A stretch of 64,000 nt of DNA from Nymphaea colorata (Eukaryota; Streptophyta; Magnoliopsida; Nymphaeales; Nymphaeaceae): the NCBI RefSeq assembly GCF_008831285.2, contig NC_045148.1, forward strand, positions 1,116,001-1,180,000, in the 5' to 3' direction. The notes below the pieces were generated by a model that had not been told where the DNA came from, searched no databases, and was given only the letters and a program-made list of their open reading frames with translations. This document shows positions 50,801-62,815 of the stretch, in pieces. Within the stretch, counting starts at the first letter, position 1. The number at the start of each line of letters is the position of its first letter. The translations under genes and the position numbers were made by a program.

Positions 50801-52565
50801 AAAGTAGGCATTATCAAATGGAAGAGAAGAAGCAGATACAGAAACAACAAAGAATGACAAATTTGTGAGACGAGAAAAAAAATGGAAAAATGGGAAATAC
50901 ATGCCACCAAAGCAAGAACTGGTGCAAGTGATGCCCACTTAAAGAATTAAGGGCAAAAAAAAAAAAAAAAAAAGAAAAGGGTCCAACCAATTCTTACCTA
51001 GTATAACAACCAACAGTGTATCCTTGTTTTCGTAATATATTTGAAATAAACTGAGCTGTTGATCCTTTTCCCTTGGTGCCAGCAATGTGGACAGCCTTTA
51101 AAATCATGAATGAGCGTGAAGTTTAGAGGAGTGTAAAGATTCATGATATTCATGCCACTCACTATAAGAAACAGAAATATAATTTCAAACACAGCCATGC
51201 AAACAACCAGGAAATCTGCTATTCAAAATTCAAAAAATTTTCAAGTAAAATTAAGAGCTTGGATCTCCATCACTATTAAAACACTGTAGATGGCCATGTT
51301 GAACAGTCCAACAATCTCAAAGTTCATGATTTTATTTCCATGAATACAAAAATACAAAGAAGACCATAACTCTAAGTAGATTACAGAAACCACCAAGTCT
51401 AGTCATTAATGTAAAAGGTCTTCCATTGGAGACAATGGACATGCTGATCCCCCACTATCTTAAAAATTGAGCCAGATTGTCACATAAACAAAAGCCAGAT
51501 TTCTAATATTTATTTTCTTTTTACTAAGGGCTTTGTTTCAAAGAAAATGGGGCCTCGCTTATGATTTGTATGCATCCACGACAATCTTGTCATATTCATT
51601 TTACTGATGTATTTGTTGTGTCTTCTTACATCTTAACATCTGACTTTATATAGAAAATCAAAGAATTCAGAATGCATTATGTATCATTTGGTGCATTCCT
51701 AATTTCCACAAAATTGATAGTTGTTCAAATCTCAAACTGCTATTCCCTTCCATGAGCATCACAATGTTTTTGACTTCATATGTGCGATCCTACCAGCACT
51801 GCCCTTTCAAAAATTCAATGCAATTAATACTCGAAGCCCATCCCCTCCCTAAAGAATAACTAATACACTAAAAAGAAGAAGAAAGAATCCAGGTACAAGA
51901 ACAGAGACCCAAGACTCGCTGATCTTGTTCAAAATGGACTTTTGGCGCGAACCTCCGATGAATACAAGCACATATCTAGACCATAATATGAACCACAAGG
52001 AGCATGAAAGATAAGAAACATCATGACGGCCATATAGCAACATCAATATACCAACATCAAATCCACGATAAACTCTGCAGGAACGCAGTGCACAAATCGA
52101 ATACACCTTGATATTATAGAGCATATTTGAACAATTGAAGTCAAGTATGGGAATCCTGATACTACATTGATTGAAGCAACATTACCTGGTTTCTCAGAAA
52201 AAGAAGCCTGCTGAAGTCAAGAGAGGGGAGAAAGGAAGGAGAAAGGAGGTGGTGGGTACCTTAAATTCGAGGTGTGGATTGCCGAGGGAGTGCAGCAATC
52301 GCCGCATCCTGCCCAAATCGAAGCCGTCGTCCGAATCGGTACCTGCTCCCTTGGGCACACCCAATTTCTCATAGTTTTTGAGCGTCTCCAGATAGTCCAC
52401 GAACTCCACTAACCGGGGATCCTCGGACTGGGAGGAAAACCATCTTCTTCCTAGCATCCAATCGCGACAAATTGAAGTTGCAGAGAGAAGCGTGCTGATT
52501 CTTGTGGTCCGGAGCCGAATGACTCGGTCGAAGGTCAGGAATGAACTTACGCGAATCCACTGCAT
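37691..52565 (-). CDS. DHFS: Dihydrofolate synthetase (FPGS/DHFS Mur-ligase family)
   Basis: ATP-dependent ligase that joins glutamate to dihydropteroate to make dihydrofolate, in plants a mitochondrial step of folate synthesis. Ten exons on the minus strand: 52260-52565, 50998-51095, 49539-49689, 48543-48605, 47614-47775, 40058-40246, 39829-39928, 38870-39001, 38367-38498 and 37691-38031. All phases agree and total 557 aa. The ATP loop is GTKGKGST (108-115), followed by [11 protein letters not shown] across the exon 2/3 junction. [10 protein letters not shown] and [17 protein letters not shown] follow in exon 5. IDGAHTEAA (from 398) spans exons 8/9, and exon 9 has [12 protein letters not shown]. 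The first about 50 residues (basic, Ser/Thr/Arg-rich) fit a presequence. Arabidopsis DHFS (GLA1/DFA) is the closest protein I recall. Intron 5 (40247-47613) is inflated by a Copia insertion in the same orientation. The 5' leader is (CT)n and (GC)n. Confidence 0.95.
38566..38655. repeat. (TA)n plus (GA)n microsatellites near DHFS exon 9
   Basis: TA tract 38566-38600 (with short interruptions), then (GA)n 38624-38655, in intron 8 about 70 bp from exon 38367-38498. A second TA tract lies at 38762-38798 in the same intron. Confidence 0.9.
38762..38798. repeat. (TA)n microsatellite in DHFS intron 8
   Basis: Uninterrupted TA run between exons 38367-38498 and 38870-39001. This 371 bp intron is therefore almost one third simple sequence, together with the tracts at 38566-38655. 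Confidence 0.9.
40570..40830. repeat. Degenerate dispersed repeat in DHFS intron 5
   Basis: Text made of variants of AAATCTGA, GATTCAGAG and GAATCCCAATTG, similar in style to 9450-10270 and 29600-29720. No ends or coding capacity were found. It lies between DHFS exon 6 and the Copia element. Confidence 0.3.
41634..41915 (-). repeat. 3' LTR of the Copia element
   Basis: 282 bp, begins TGTAAGAATC and ends AACTTAACA on the plus strand. It differs from the other LTR at seven positions by eye (about 2.5 percent). Near one end is an inverted repeat of GATCGGGT, imperfect in this copy. Confidence 0.95.
41916..41925 (-). other. Polypurine tract of the Copia element
   Basis: On the minus strand, TTGAGGGGGGC directly precedes the 3' LTR, the expected place for plus-strand DNA priming. 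Confidence 0.8.
41970..45448 (-). pseudogene. Copia gag-pol, disrupted
   Basis: gag starts at about 45448 (MDQPTPSL) and runs to an in-frame TAG at 44753-44755. The same frame continues with zinc knuckle [14 protein letters not shown] and protease motif [12 protein letters not shown] frame change near 44150-44190 leads to the integrase region ([22 protein letters not shown]), which breaks off near 43531; the rest of the catalytic core is missing. RT follows (43534 to 42674) with DVKNAFLHG and YVDD, interrupted by stops near 43328 and 42950. RNase H (42686-41970, other frame) has CDNQSAI and [11 protein letters not shown]. The breaks make translation of a full polyprotein implausible. Confidence 0.9.
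45506..45561. repeat. Four 14-bp tandem repeats in the Copia leader
   Basis: Units GATTAGGGCTAATC, GATTAGGGCAAATC, AATTAGGGCAAATC and GATTAGGGCAAATC lie end to end between the primer site and gag (untranslated leader in element sense). Related TTAGGGCA words recur at 45490 and 45570-45640. Confidence 0.85.
45675..45692 (-). other. Primer binding site, initiator tRNA-Met
   Basis: TGGTATCAGAGCCAGGTT on the minus strand immediately follows the 5' LTR. It is the classic complement of the 3' end of plant initiator tRNA-Met, used by copia elements. Confidence 0.93.
45693..45974 (-). repeat. 5' LTR of the Copia element
   Basis: 282 bp, pairs with 41634-41915. Near its plus-strand right end, at about 45928-45953, GGATCGGGTCTG and CAGACCCGATCC form a perfect inverted repeat separated by two bases. 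Confidence 0.95.
46986..47010. other. Perfect inverted repeat GCACACGTT/AACGTGTGC
   Basis: Nine-base arms at 46986-46994 and 47002-47010 with a 7-base spacer. Each arm contains CACGT, the core of ABRE/G-box-like sites. It lies in DHFS intron 5 upstream of the Copia insertion in transcription sense. Confidence 0.6.
47036..47120. repeat. Tandem duplication, 44-bp period, in DHFS intron 5
   Basis: Copies start at 47036 and 47080 (ATAATTTATTTGCTC) and share GATGTAAGAGAGGGCAGTTT. They differ at about one position. Non-coding. Confidence 0.85.
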
Positions 52566-54129
52566 TGCGCGCGCGCGAGAGAGAGGGAGAGAGAGAGAGA
52601 GAGATTCACCATTTCGTCATTCTGCAGCCCGAGCTTCTGTACTCTAGCTCTCCTGTAATGTTATGGGCAGAAATCTTAACTACAGTATCCTTTTGCCTCC
52701 CAGAAGAATATCAGACCTTCAAACTACGAATGGGTGATTGGACGACACGTATCATGTCCCTCATCTACTATACCTCAAAACAAGTTCTTGAATTGAAATC
52801 TGAATGATATTCGGTTCATTCACGTAACGTAGGGTCGCATACCTAAGCCCAAACTAGTTGATCCAATTGCATGATCACGCATCTGTATTCTGGAGTAGCA
52901 CTTGGCGATTATGATATATTGCACCTTGATGGCCCCAATAGAAATAAACACCAATCTATCTTTCTCATACAGTTAGAATTTAATTTTGGCTTGCAAAGGG
53001 CGGCGGCCTGCCTGCAATATTGGACATCTTGATGTGCTTCAGTTTGAATTCTTGCCTTTTTACAATGAGAAAACCCAATATATTAAAATCCTAGCACCTC
53101 AGCTTGTGATACAAGTTCAGCTCAGCTGAATGAGATGATGGTAGTAAATATTTCCTCTTTCATCAGTTTAAGAACAAACGGTTTTTTCTTAAAATGACAG
53201 ACATTAACTTGCAAGGTCCACTTTTTAGGTTAAAAGTCAAAATGCAAGCACGCAAAAGCAAAGATATCTTCCTATGTCAAACACTTTATTTCATAATTCG
53301 AAGAGAGTCAAGCCAGGGTCAACTGGATCAGCTTTTCCATATCACTTTAAAATTTAAACGTTTCAATTAAAGGTTCACAAAACTTAAATCAAAACCTATC
53401 CAGGTCCAGAAAATAAGCACATTGAATCTTAACAACAGCGACCAAACCCTTTTGAAGTGAACTGCCTTGCCACCCAATACGCTACACCTTCTTGAGAGAA
53501 TTAAAACAGAAAATATGAAAAACACAAACTGCATCTAAGATACAGTTCTTCATGTAGAGCATGTGAAGGGGAAGAGTTGGCAGTTGATGAGTTATGTGGA
53601 AGAAATCTTGAGGTGGCCATGATGAATAACTCCTTCTAGGCTTCAGTTACAAACGTTATTCATCAGTTTGTCCCATTATAGAGAGAAAAGAAGGAAAATG
53701 AACCATAAAAGCAACACTGACGGTGCAAATGTCACTTAAATAGAAGATAAGGAAACAAAACACAATTTCAAATTTGCTTTTATTAAATAAAGCTGAAATT
53801 CATAACCTACAAAACTATGTGACATGACCCTTCTCCTATACCTTACTACCTTTTCAAGCTTGAATTACATAGAAAAGAAATTGCCCACGCGACACTCTCT
53901 CCAATCACAAGAAAATGAAAGGGCACATATCCACATGCCCAAAGAATCAAAAAGCCCGCCGCAAAGCCCACTCAGACAACAACACCATCCCGACGGGACA
54001 TCGGTCATTTGGCCAGCCCTTGCAGCATGTACCATCCCTTCCACGCAATATGGCAGTATCGCTCATAATCTGGCAAAGGCAGGGTTTGATAATATCAGGA
54101 AAGAATCCACACACGTTTAACCACTTTCC
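52566..54129. other. Intergenic region between DHFS 5' end and AP-2 alpha 3' end
   Basis: Next to the DHFS start is an alternating GC run (52567-52577) followed by (GA)n to about 52605, i.e. a CT-rich 5' leader in gene sense. The right part (about 53500-54129) is likely the AP-2 alpha 3' UTR. The rest is unremarkable AT-rich sequence without a gene. Confidence 0.55.
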
Positions 54130-57100
54130 TCAAAGCAAACCAGCAAGCAATGCACCAGGATCCGTCGTTGACGGAGCTGGTTGTGCAGCTGGAGCTGGAG
54201 CTGAAGCTGAAGCTGGCGCTGGAGCCACTGGCGTTGCTGAAACTGCAGGCATGCTAATCAACTGCTCTTTGATGAATTCCTTCAGTCTGTACAAAACAAG
54301 GCAATTGAGTACCAAAAGCAAAAAATTGTTGCAGAAAGAAATCGGTACAGATTGCACTTACTCAAATGTTAGTGTAGGATCTCCCGAAGCGACTGTCATT
54401 CGTAATTGGGTCCTATCAGAAGGATCTGTTTCAACTCTTATCTGAAGTACATGATCAAAGACATCAGCTGCATAATGATACAACAGAAAGCGTTCAAGGT
54501 ACAAGTGAATTTGCTTCTTACCAAACAAAGCATGGCTCGGGTAGCCTCAGAGAAAAAGGTAGTGCACGCAACCAGGTTGTTTGGATTTGGATCCTGCAAA
54601 AGAGATCTATGTTTGACATTGACCCAGAATAACCCAAGAGTCAAAATAGCTGAGTTTAACATACCAATCCAGGACAAACCACCACGTGGAAGCTACTGAA
54701 TAGGTTTGCCATTTCAGGAAGCAACATAGGTTTTACACCTCGAACCTGTGCACCCGTTGTTCAAACAAATATTAGCCAGCTGCTTTCAGGATACATATCA
54801 GAAGTATAAATCAATCATTAAGAAAGCAGAAACTGAAACCACCAGCAGTCTTTCAAGAACCTGGCTAAGTTTTCCTATAACGAGTAAAGCAGAAGTTCAG
54901 TAATCTGGCCAAGTTTTCCTATAACAAATACAGTGGACAAGATGCATAAACAATCATCATAGAAAATCTTGTACAATAAGCATGTCCTACCCCGTGCATC
55001 CCAGTAAAATCACAATATGAAGCTGGTTCGAGCATGTTTTGATCAAACCATGACATCCAACATCCATAACTTCATTGAAGTTATAGCAGTAGAAGAGTTA
55101 ATCTAGAGCAAAAAGATTGAAAAAACAAAACAGAAAATCCTACAAACCCAAACCGTGAAAGGAGAAGTCATTGCAAGAGAATAGGCACTCAATAAAAATG
55201 ATGGCTGCCAAAACTATCTTCTACAGCTGGCTGTAATCAACTTTCATTTATACCCACCAATAACAGCTGTGAGGAGGCAGATGTCCCAAAAGTACCTATT
55301 GATTCATCGAATGCAGACACACTTTGTTGCTAATGGTACTTGGATTACGGCACTGCTAAATTATCTGGTTCTACATTATTGGCAAAGGGAAAATTAACTT
55401 TTCTAAGTACCAAGTTAGTGATACCATTCCATCATATCTAGCAGGCGTGCATCAAATAAATGTTGAACTCCTATATGAATGCTCTATCTCTCTCTCTGTG
55501 TGTGTGTGTGTGTGTGTGCATAGATATCAGAATTTGTGGTCAGAAAATAGTGGCACTAATAAGATAAAAACACACCTAAATTAGAAGCTAAATTTTGAGC
55601 TGAAATTATTCTTTTATTAGAACAGAAACGTTATTGATAAAACGTAAAATTAGAATGAATAACTAGCATATGAACCAATTTGAAGTCAGACTGTGATCAG
55701 CAAACTTTGACCAGCTAAAACATACATCGAACCTAAATGCCTAATTTGAATTCATAATTATTTTTTATATGAACTACTGATAAAAGAAGAACAAATTGAT
55801 ATGAATGAAAAAAAAGGAAAAAGATTTACCACTTCCTGAAGCTTCAGTGGTGGTCCTGAAAGAGACCTCCACTGGGGGAAAAACTCCTCGGCAGACATTG
55901 ATATGGGCTGCAGAAACTTGTTAAAAACTGCAGGAAGGCGTAGCTTCACATTGACCTGATTTTTGTTAAACAAATGCAACAGTAACAAGACAAATCAATC
56001 TATGAACTTGGTTAGACATACAAAATAACAAAGACACTAGAAGTAGCTTTTGAATACCATTGAAGCACCAAACTTGTAAGAGAAATCAAGAACAGCTACA
56101 TCTCTGCTTGAACGAAGATTGACAACTTCAAGTGGGCATTGCACCTGCCATGGAGATAAAAATGACAATGTGTGTGTGAGAGAGAGAAAGAGAGCCGAGA
56201 TTAATGATCAACTTTGCAAAATGGCCAGGCCATAAAACAGCAAAAAAAAAGAGAACGCCACCCAAAACCAGGCCAACAAGAGGCTATAAGAAGAGCATGC
56301 CACCCAATCCATACTGCATAGAAGAGAGAGAGAGAGTTCACAAACTCACCTGTGATCTCGGTGGAATTGTTTCAGGTACAACTGAAAGCTCCATCTTCAA
56401 ATGAGATGGTGGCAATATGAGGGCTTGAACTGAATCAAGAGGAGAAGTATTTTTGTTTCCTAAGAAAAGCACTAGGCGCCCATGGTGAGCACGCCATTCT
56501 GCCTTGATGCCAATCTATAACAGATAAGAGATAAAATTTTTCAAAGCTTCTTAGGTTTTATTAAACAAGAGTCATTACTCATTAAAAGTTGAAGAACATA
56601 CAATTAATACAATTCACTAGATTAATATGGCTCTCTCATGAACATTAAGTAAAATAAGCTTATGTAAATCGTACAGGAGGGATACCTGAATGTAGGGATC
56701 CTCATACAGAACACCACTATCTTTTAGGCATAAAGCATGAAATCTTTCAGCAATATTTCCAATTGGCTGCTCACAAAGAATCGTGTCAATCACAAATAAA
56801 AAATATTACAAACATGACACATACAGAAGCTGACAATCCAATTATCATCTGGAAGCTAACACAATTTCAGGAATTAGGACAATCACCAGCACAAAAACAT
56901 CAATATTAGAAGACTTCATCACCATTTTATGCATCTGAAGAGCATACAGGTTATAACGATGGGTCTCAAGGTTAACGATCCATTATCTCAAAAGAAATTT
57001 TCAAAAACTTAAGACCATCGCAGGAAACTTATAGCCATATATTTGTTCCAAACTAATACACAGCAATAAATGAACACTTGAAAATCGGAAATACTTTTGT

Positions 57101-57488
57101 GTGGCATTTATATGGTTTGAGTCTCTTGAACCATCTTACTTGTTAGGAAGCTTGCAACGTTTTCCAGCCATTATGGTTTTACAATCCTCATCCTGATCTT
57201 ATTTTCCTAGTGCTCACATAAAAGCACAAGAAAGAGACCATCTAGGCAGACTCTTGCTTCCATGGACTTTTCATCAAAAGATGTTCTAGCATGGCATCAT
57301 ATGGAGTTTAGGGTCTATTGACTGAGAATGTTGACAGCTTTGAGGAGTAAAGTTGCCGCTAAATCCATGGAAAATGGAAAATGTTTAGTGCATACTGCAT
57401 AGACACATAAAGTCTTAAAAGAAAATCCATCAGTTTATTCAGAAGCTTAGTTATTATTCGCACAGATTAAACTTCCAGGAGAGAGAGA

Positions 57489-57527
<39 letters not shown>

Positions 57528-60500
57528 ACCCATTATGGATACAAAATATTTCCATAGGGTAAAAAAAAGAGAGTTCGAGAACTTGACTTAAAAGAGGAGA
57601 ATTTACATCAGGATAGACCGCTGGGCCCCGACTGAACAACCTTATTCTAAGTTTAAATACAAAAGAAAATAAAGAGAAAAAGTAAATTATAAAAATATAA
57701 TAATTACTATAACATTATTTCGTGAAAAAAGGCAAAAGCAGCTGTTGCATGTGACCTTACAAGGAAGACCCTAGTCCATTAGGTTTTCATGACAATGCAA
57801 GGTTATCACAACTGCAAAACGTGAGCAATACTATCCTCATTTATGAAGGACATATTAATGGTAAAAAACAATGGATAATTTGTTGAAAGCAATACCTGAA
57901 CGGAATTTGGTTGTTCACCAAGGGTAGCAAGAGCCAGTTCATCTATTGTGCTCGAAGACGTCCCAAGCCCCGAGACTAGATTTTGATCAATAATAGCAGA
58001 AGTATCAGGTGGGCCTTCGATAGCAAGTGGACCCAAAAGATCACCAAGAAGATCCGGTGAAGGTGGTGCTTGTTGAGGATCCAATTTGGCCGTAGTTCCA
58101 TTAGGCTGTGCTGTCTCTTGAACTACTAAAGCAGTTTCCTATTCTCAAAAGTACACGATAGAATTAGACACGAGATGTGGCCCTAACATCAGAAACGGTA
58201 GAAATTTAATGATTAAAATTCATCAAACCGTCACACCGTATTATGGTTCGTTGGAATCTTAACAGGCCCATATGATGCAGATCCATTGGGAGCATGTACA
58301 TCTGTTACTACTAAAGCATTTGATGTCTGCTGCTGAGTACGCAATTTTATAGCACTTTGTTCAGCAGTATCGGCTTCTGCATCTTCGGCCTTTTTGAGCA
58401 AGGAAGACTGATTTGTGGCAGTATGTTTAGCTCAAGCATAATTCAAAAAAAAACACCTAGCAAGAAGGACTCTTACTATGTACATAAGATGATTCAAAGA
58501 ATATTATAACCTGGCGTTCAGGGAACTTCGGCATTTCAGCCAGGATATCCATTAATGCTGCACCTTTACGACTTAATGCAAAATATTCGACAGCTCTTTG
58601 TTGTATCTCTACATCGATGTAACTCTCGTATCTGCAATAAAATAGTGTCATTATTGTATCCCTTCAGTTGCCAACATGCAAATAAAGATCAAAATTGGGA
58701 TTAAATTAAACACATTCAAAGACCTTCAATACAGAGAAAATCTGTTCTTACTTGTTAAATATAGCCCAAACTTGATTCTGCAACTCCTGATCAGGAGGTT
58801 GTGTGTGCATAAGTATCTTAGCATAAGTTGAAAGAAGTATTGCAACGGTTGGTGCTCTATAGAGAAAAAAGAGACACAAGGATATCAGTTCAGAGATGGA
58901 AATAAAAAACTCACAGAAATGATAAAATAGACGGAAATCTGGGATATCTTACGATACAGTTGGAAGCTTCTCATTTATCAGAGAGAATATCTCCTTAGGA
59001 CTACAACCAGGCCGTCTAGCTAGTAGGTGGCTGTATTCTCCAAGGAGATATGCACTAACCTGCAAAAGTTCCAGAATAATTTGAAAAAAATTGCATGTCA
59101 TTTAGTGAATCTCACATCATACAAGAATTCTAATGTTTAAATAATTAATGAGTACAGTAACACTTAAATTACTAAGAAAAGAACTTATGCAATGGGCATT
59201 GCTTAAAAGGTAGCCGTGCCCATGTAAACAAGCCAGGAACCAGGTGCAGATACAGGACAAAGCTTGGCTATCGTTAAAGCCATCGCTGGTGCAGTTGATG
59301 CATGTTGTACTCTTTCCAATTTTCTCCCTAATTTTGGACAGAGTCAACTTTGAATAGGCCCCATCATGTTTTTTTATTAATAAACTTTTTAAAATGTTTC
59401 GTATTTTTTTTGTATTCAGTAAATTGTATTGCCCTTTTCTTAATTTTTAACTATAGATGTTTGTATGGCATGTCTTGAGAGAGAGACCTTCATGCATTTT
59501 AGGTAACTTATCTCGGTAAACTTTTATTGGAAAGCCTAAATCTCTTTTCAATGTTTTCATGCTTGTTTACGCTGGAATTGGTACAAAACCTACTCTTTGA
59601 TTGGTAATCCAACACGACTGAGAGACCTTAATACATTTTACTTTAATAAGGCATCTCACTTTTTTTTTTTTGAAACAATTTTTTTTTTTGCATGCTCATC
59701 TTGTCTTTCGAACAATCATCCATAATGCACAGTAAGTACTGCCTTTTCCTTCTTCCCATCTAAGTCTCTGGATTAAAATTCAATGGCTTGTTCAATGCTC
59801 ATTTGCTTTTATGTTCTTTCGAGTTTGATTTAATGACATAAAAAGCAAACTGTATCACACACATATATATAAACATATGTATGCATGTATATGACAGCCA
59901 TGTCCACCCTGCACTCAAGTTCTTAAGAATTGCTTTGCACCCATGTCCATGCCCCTTCCAAGACGCAATCCACTTATTCATAGAGATCCTTTTCAACACA
60001 CTGCACTAATTCTTACAGTGTGAGTATTATCTCCCTCTTTTTACTACTCCCAATTTCCCACTCCTCTCTTGCTTTCTCAGTTTTTTTCTTCTACAATAGC
60101 TTTGGTTTTATAAGCACCTGCCAAAGTCCTCTTTCATGCCAAATATAAACATGTATGTTTCTGAAGAACAAAGACTGCAAACCTCCCATAGAAGAGAAAA
60201 AAATGTGAAAAGAAAACATCTTTCATCACAAAAGAAGTCATGAAATGAACATCTCTCTAGAATAGCACACCTTGACCATTGTCTCATGCAAGGCTGGCTT
60301 ATCGAGATATTCTCGCGCCTTTGCTGCTGCATATGGCTGTAAAAGATAAAGGTTGTCAGGTGATACACCCTGAAATCCTTACAGGGAAAAACAAAATATA
60401 TTTCAGAATGAGTCAATAATCAACACTAAATCTCACAATTTAGGACCTGCAAGTCATCATTGTTTGTCACAAACTGAATGACACGATACCATATGTCATC

Positions 60501-62815
60501 ACTCACAAAATCGCCCGCCTTATCAATCAACTGAAGAATTACATCAACATACCTGGAAAAACGTGTGGGCATTAAATGCTGAGATATGCTCTGCAAATAG
60601 AGTAATACACATTTTGATGGAAAAAAGGAATTAAACGACTTTACCACAAGAGGTCGGGAGCAAACTTCTCAGCAAGAATGGCAGCCTTCAAAGCCAGTTC
60701 CTCCCGCATTGCAAAGTCAGCTGTGCTCAGATACTGCAACCAATGTAGCAAAAAGTCTAAGAAAACTACTTCAAAAGAAGACAAATGGTCATTTTCACCA
60801 AATTTGGTGTCATCGTTTTCAAAATTTATTCTGTTTTCAACAGATTCTTGGTTTCAGCCAATGAAAAATAAAAAAGAAAGAAAACATGATATCTTCAAAC
60901 AAACATTAGGTATATTAATATACCATGGTACTATCTGGACATTGATGACGCATTGCAGCAAAAACTTCATGAAAATAGAAACTACCAAACCGAAAAAACA
61001 AGCTTCAGAAGATTTGACTTCTGTGAAATCTGAGTGCATTGGTGAATGTTTGTTAACAAGGATCCTGAAAGACCCCAAACTCCAAATTGAGTGCATCCAT
61101 CACATGACCAGGAACACTACTTTTTTGAAATGTTAAATTCATAATTAATTGTATTACCATAAAGGTGAATTTAGACAGATTACTTTGTAAAATAGGAAAA
61201 GTACCTGTGAAAAGGAAACAAGAAGAGAAAATAAAAAAAGACAAAGAAAGGATGAAAAAGCAGAAAGAAGGAAAGGAAGATATTTCTACTTCTCGATTTT
61301 TTAGGTTCCTAGTCAAGGAGCTTTGTGAAGAAAATCTTAGTTTAGGAATAAGTCAAGGAAAGTGAGATGGACATCAATCCAATATTTTGGGACCATTGTA
61401 AAATACTAAAATCTTCTCAGCTGGAAATAAATCAAACAATACCTGAAGTAGTTCCTCCACTATGTCCTTAGCATTTGTCACATCACACATTCCATACAAC
61501 AAATCAAGAGCACGTCTCCGGATACTGCAAGACTCACAGTGAGATGTCAATATATACAGCGCTCTGTGTTTACTTAAATAAGGTGAACTTAAAGAATCAG
61601 GTTTAGCCAGTGTTCAAAAGAAAGCCTAAGACAGAGGAATATCCAGTTTGAGTGTTTTACATTAGCACAAAGGGTAAACAAGCTGACAATTACATGCATA
61701 AATTTTGCATAATTCATTAATATGGGGCAAGGATGACAGCAGGTTGAATTAATGAGAGCTAAATATATTGGAGATGGGGTCAGATATCATATAACCAATT
61801 GCAAACCGAGTATGCCCTTTCATTTTCAACATGTAGTTAACTCTCTTCAGCTTACTATATAACTGTTATATAGCAATAAAAACCATTATTAGGTACAACT
61901 TCCTTGGAGAAATTTGCAGCAATAAGAATGTTAAGTGATACTGTTTATCTCCATGGCAAACATGTTTCACTTCATTCAGCCCTTTTTTGCTTTTCAATCA
62001 TACTGGCAACCAAGATAGCCCTTTCCTTGACATGGTTGCTCCAAAACAATTAGATAAAAGGGGTGCTACATTCCCTATAGATAAATGGGGTGGTGCCCAA
62101 ACATAGGAGGAACAAGCATTAAAATCATCAGCTCAACCTTCATAGTCCAGGGACTGCAAAACAGAAGTAAACCTTGCCTGTGCTAATACTTGAGAAGGTT
62201 TAACAGTTACATGTTGCAGCAGTTAATCGAGAAACCATATCTCAAATATGCCTCATGAAAAAGGGTAAGGAAAAATTGGAGCAATAAGAATTTAACTAAA
62301 ATAGCTATTGTTCATCTCCATGACTGACATGAAAAAGGTGTGTTACATTCTCAACAAAAGGAAGATTTATGAGCCCTGGTGTTTGCTTTAGGAACGCGAC
62401 AATTTTTTTATTCCTATGCTTCCACAGATTTCAGTTTTACAAAATCAGAGACTCACGAAGTCAAATATGCACTTCAGAGCATCAAAAATTTAAAATTAAT
62501 GAGACCACCATGGTTTACCTGATGTCAGGATCCTTTAGAGATGTGATAATCTGAGCTTGATGTCTTTTTATGCTCTCCTGTACATCTGTAACCATTAACA
62601 TTCTCGTCATGTTCTCCTGTAGATTTGGCAACATAAAACTATTGTCAGTAAAAGCCTTTTAAGTTTTAACTGTTCGGCATAAAGCGAATAATTTGAAATT
62701 ATAAAGCTCTTACCAAGCCAAGATAGCGGATATTTGGTTCACGTACTGCAATGAACTTCCCAAGTAAAGCAACACACTGAGACATCATCTCTTTTTCAGC
62801 ATCAAGGTGCATCAC
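54130..62815 (-). CDS. AP-2 complex subunit alpha (alpha-adaptin), C-terminal part, N-terminus beyond window
   Basis: Large subunit of the AP-2 adaptor, which links clathrin to plasma-membrane cargo in endocytosis. Nineteen exons on the minus strand: 62714-62815, 62519-62616, 61443-61524, 60645-60733, 60447-60552, 60271-60336, 58953-59059, 58752-58856, 58511-58631, 58237-58407, 57896-58138, 56686-56766, 56350-56514, 56058-56144, 55830-55955, 54665-54745, 54522-54593, 54362-54441 and 54130-54286. They are phase-consistent and give 712 C-terminal residues of about 1000 expected. The trunk includes [30 protein letters not shown] and [16 protein letters not shown]. The hinge contains [13 protein letters not shown], and the ear includes [13 protein letters not shown] and [10 protein letters not shown]. 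The tail is Ala/Pro-rich and ends [10 protein letters not shown]. Introns hold simple repeats; upstream exons are not in the window. Confidence 0.95.
57479..57524. repeat. (GA)n microsatellite in AP-2 alpha intron
   Basis: A GA run with a few AA interruptions, in the 1.1 kb intron between exons 56686-56766 and 57896-58138. That intron shows no other structure. Confidence 0.9.
59060..60270. other. Long AP-2 alpha intron
   Basis: A 1.2 kb intron between exons 58953-59059 and 60271-60336. It contains poly-T runs (59661-59691) and AT-rich text, with no recognisable gene or transposon end. Confidence 0.6.
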
